Positions 6,783 through 6,844 of a stretch of 6,844 bases of DNA are shown piece after piece. The notes below the pieces were generated by a model that made no database searches, was not told the DNA's origin, and was given only the letters and a program-made list of their open reading frames with translations. The stretch's first letter is position 1, and every line of letters begins with the position of its first letter. Made by a program: the position numbers and the translations under genes. Source of the DNA: a bacterium (GTDB lineage Bacteria > Verrucomicrobiota > Verrucomicrobiae > Limisphaerales > J093); assembly GCA_021839785.1 (NCBI GenBank), contig JAKCAB010000713.1:1-6844 (forward strand), in the 5' to 3' direction.

Positions 6783-6817
6783 CGTCTGGCGGCCAGGAGC
6801 CTGGCTTGGGCCAGACG
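6783..6817 (+). other. Strong nested stem-loop downstream of the glycosyltransferase
   Basis: An outer 8-base-pair stem, CGTCTGGC (6783-6790) with GCCAGACG (6810-6817), encloses an inner 5-base-pair stem GCCAG (6792-6796) with CTGGC (6801-6805) around a GAGC tetraloop. The inner and outer stems are separated by one unpaired base on the left and TTGG on the right. It begins 59 bases after the glycosyltransferase stop. No T-run follows (the next bases are CAAGGCTGG), so it is not a standard intrinsic terminator. It could protect the 3' end of the operon mRNA, be part of a structured RNA that continues beyond the window, or be a leader element of the next gene. The pairing is seen directly; the role is unknown. 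Confidence 0.5.
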
Positions 6818-6844
6818 CAAGGCTGGGTTGCCCCACGGATCGGT

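Noticed and set aside
5450..6820. 456-residue open frame on the minus strand opposite the glycosyltransferase
   Set aside because: It is an antisense shadow; the plus strand has full GT4 motifs and the antisense product shows Arg/His/Asp-rich low-complexity composition.

Overview
This is a GC-rich chromosomal window of ordinary housekeeping and osmotic/ion-homeostasis character. I see no phage, insertion sequence, CRISPR or toxin signature. The proteins look most like those of Verrucomicrobiota, probably the Pedosphaera/Limisphaerales side. This is judged from remembered family resemblance (the 294-residue HAD protein, the layout of the small anchored protein, the MgtE and TrkH style), not from a search. 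None of the seven start codons has a recognisable Shine-Dalgarno sequence.

Layout from left to right. Bases 1-81 (minus) are the first 27 codons of a glycerate kinase that runs off the left edge. Just upstream of it on the same strand is a 294-residue HAD-family hydrolase (124-1008), so the two probably form one transcript. After a 135-base divergent gap comes a small membrane-anchored protein of unknown function on the plus strand (1144-1773). It converges with an MgtE magnesium channel/transporter on the minus strand (1811-3127). MgtE diverges from a plus-strand run of three closely spaced genes: a TrkH/KtrB-type potassium translocating subunit (3189-4712), its single-RCK regulatory partner of TrkA/KtrA type (4741-5418), and a GT-B glycosyltransferase of family GT4 (5435-6724). 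The last 120 bases hold no gene but contain a strong nested stem-loop with further pairing around it. No stretch longer than about 300 bases lacks a gene.

How it may work together: MgtE and the Ktr-like pair control the two main intracellular cations, Mg2+ and K+. The glycosyltransferase lies 16 bases behind the K+ uptake genes and resembles, by memory, enzymes that make glucosylglycerate or mannosylglucosylglycerate, which are negatively charged compatible solutes that accumulate with K+. If that is right, trkH-trkA-GT is a compact osmoadaptation operon. The glycerate kinase at the left edge would then be a possible but unproven metabolic neighbour. The substrate of the glycosyltransferase cannot be fixed from the sequence alone.
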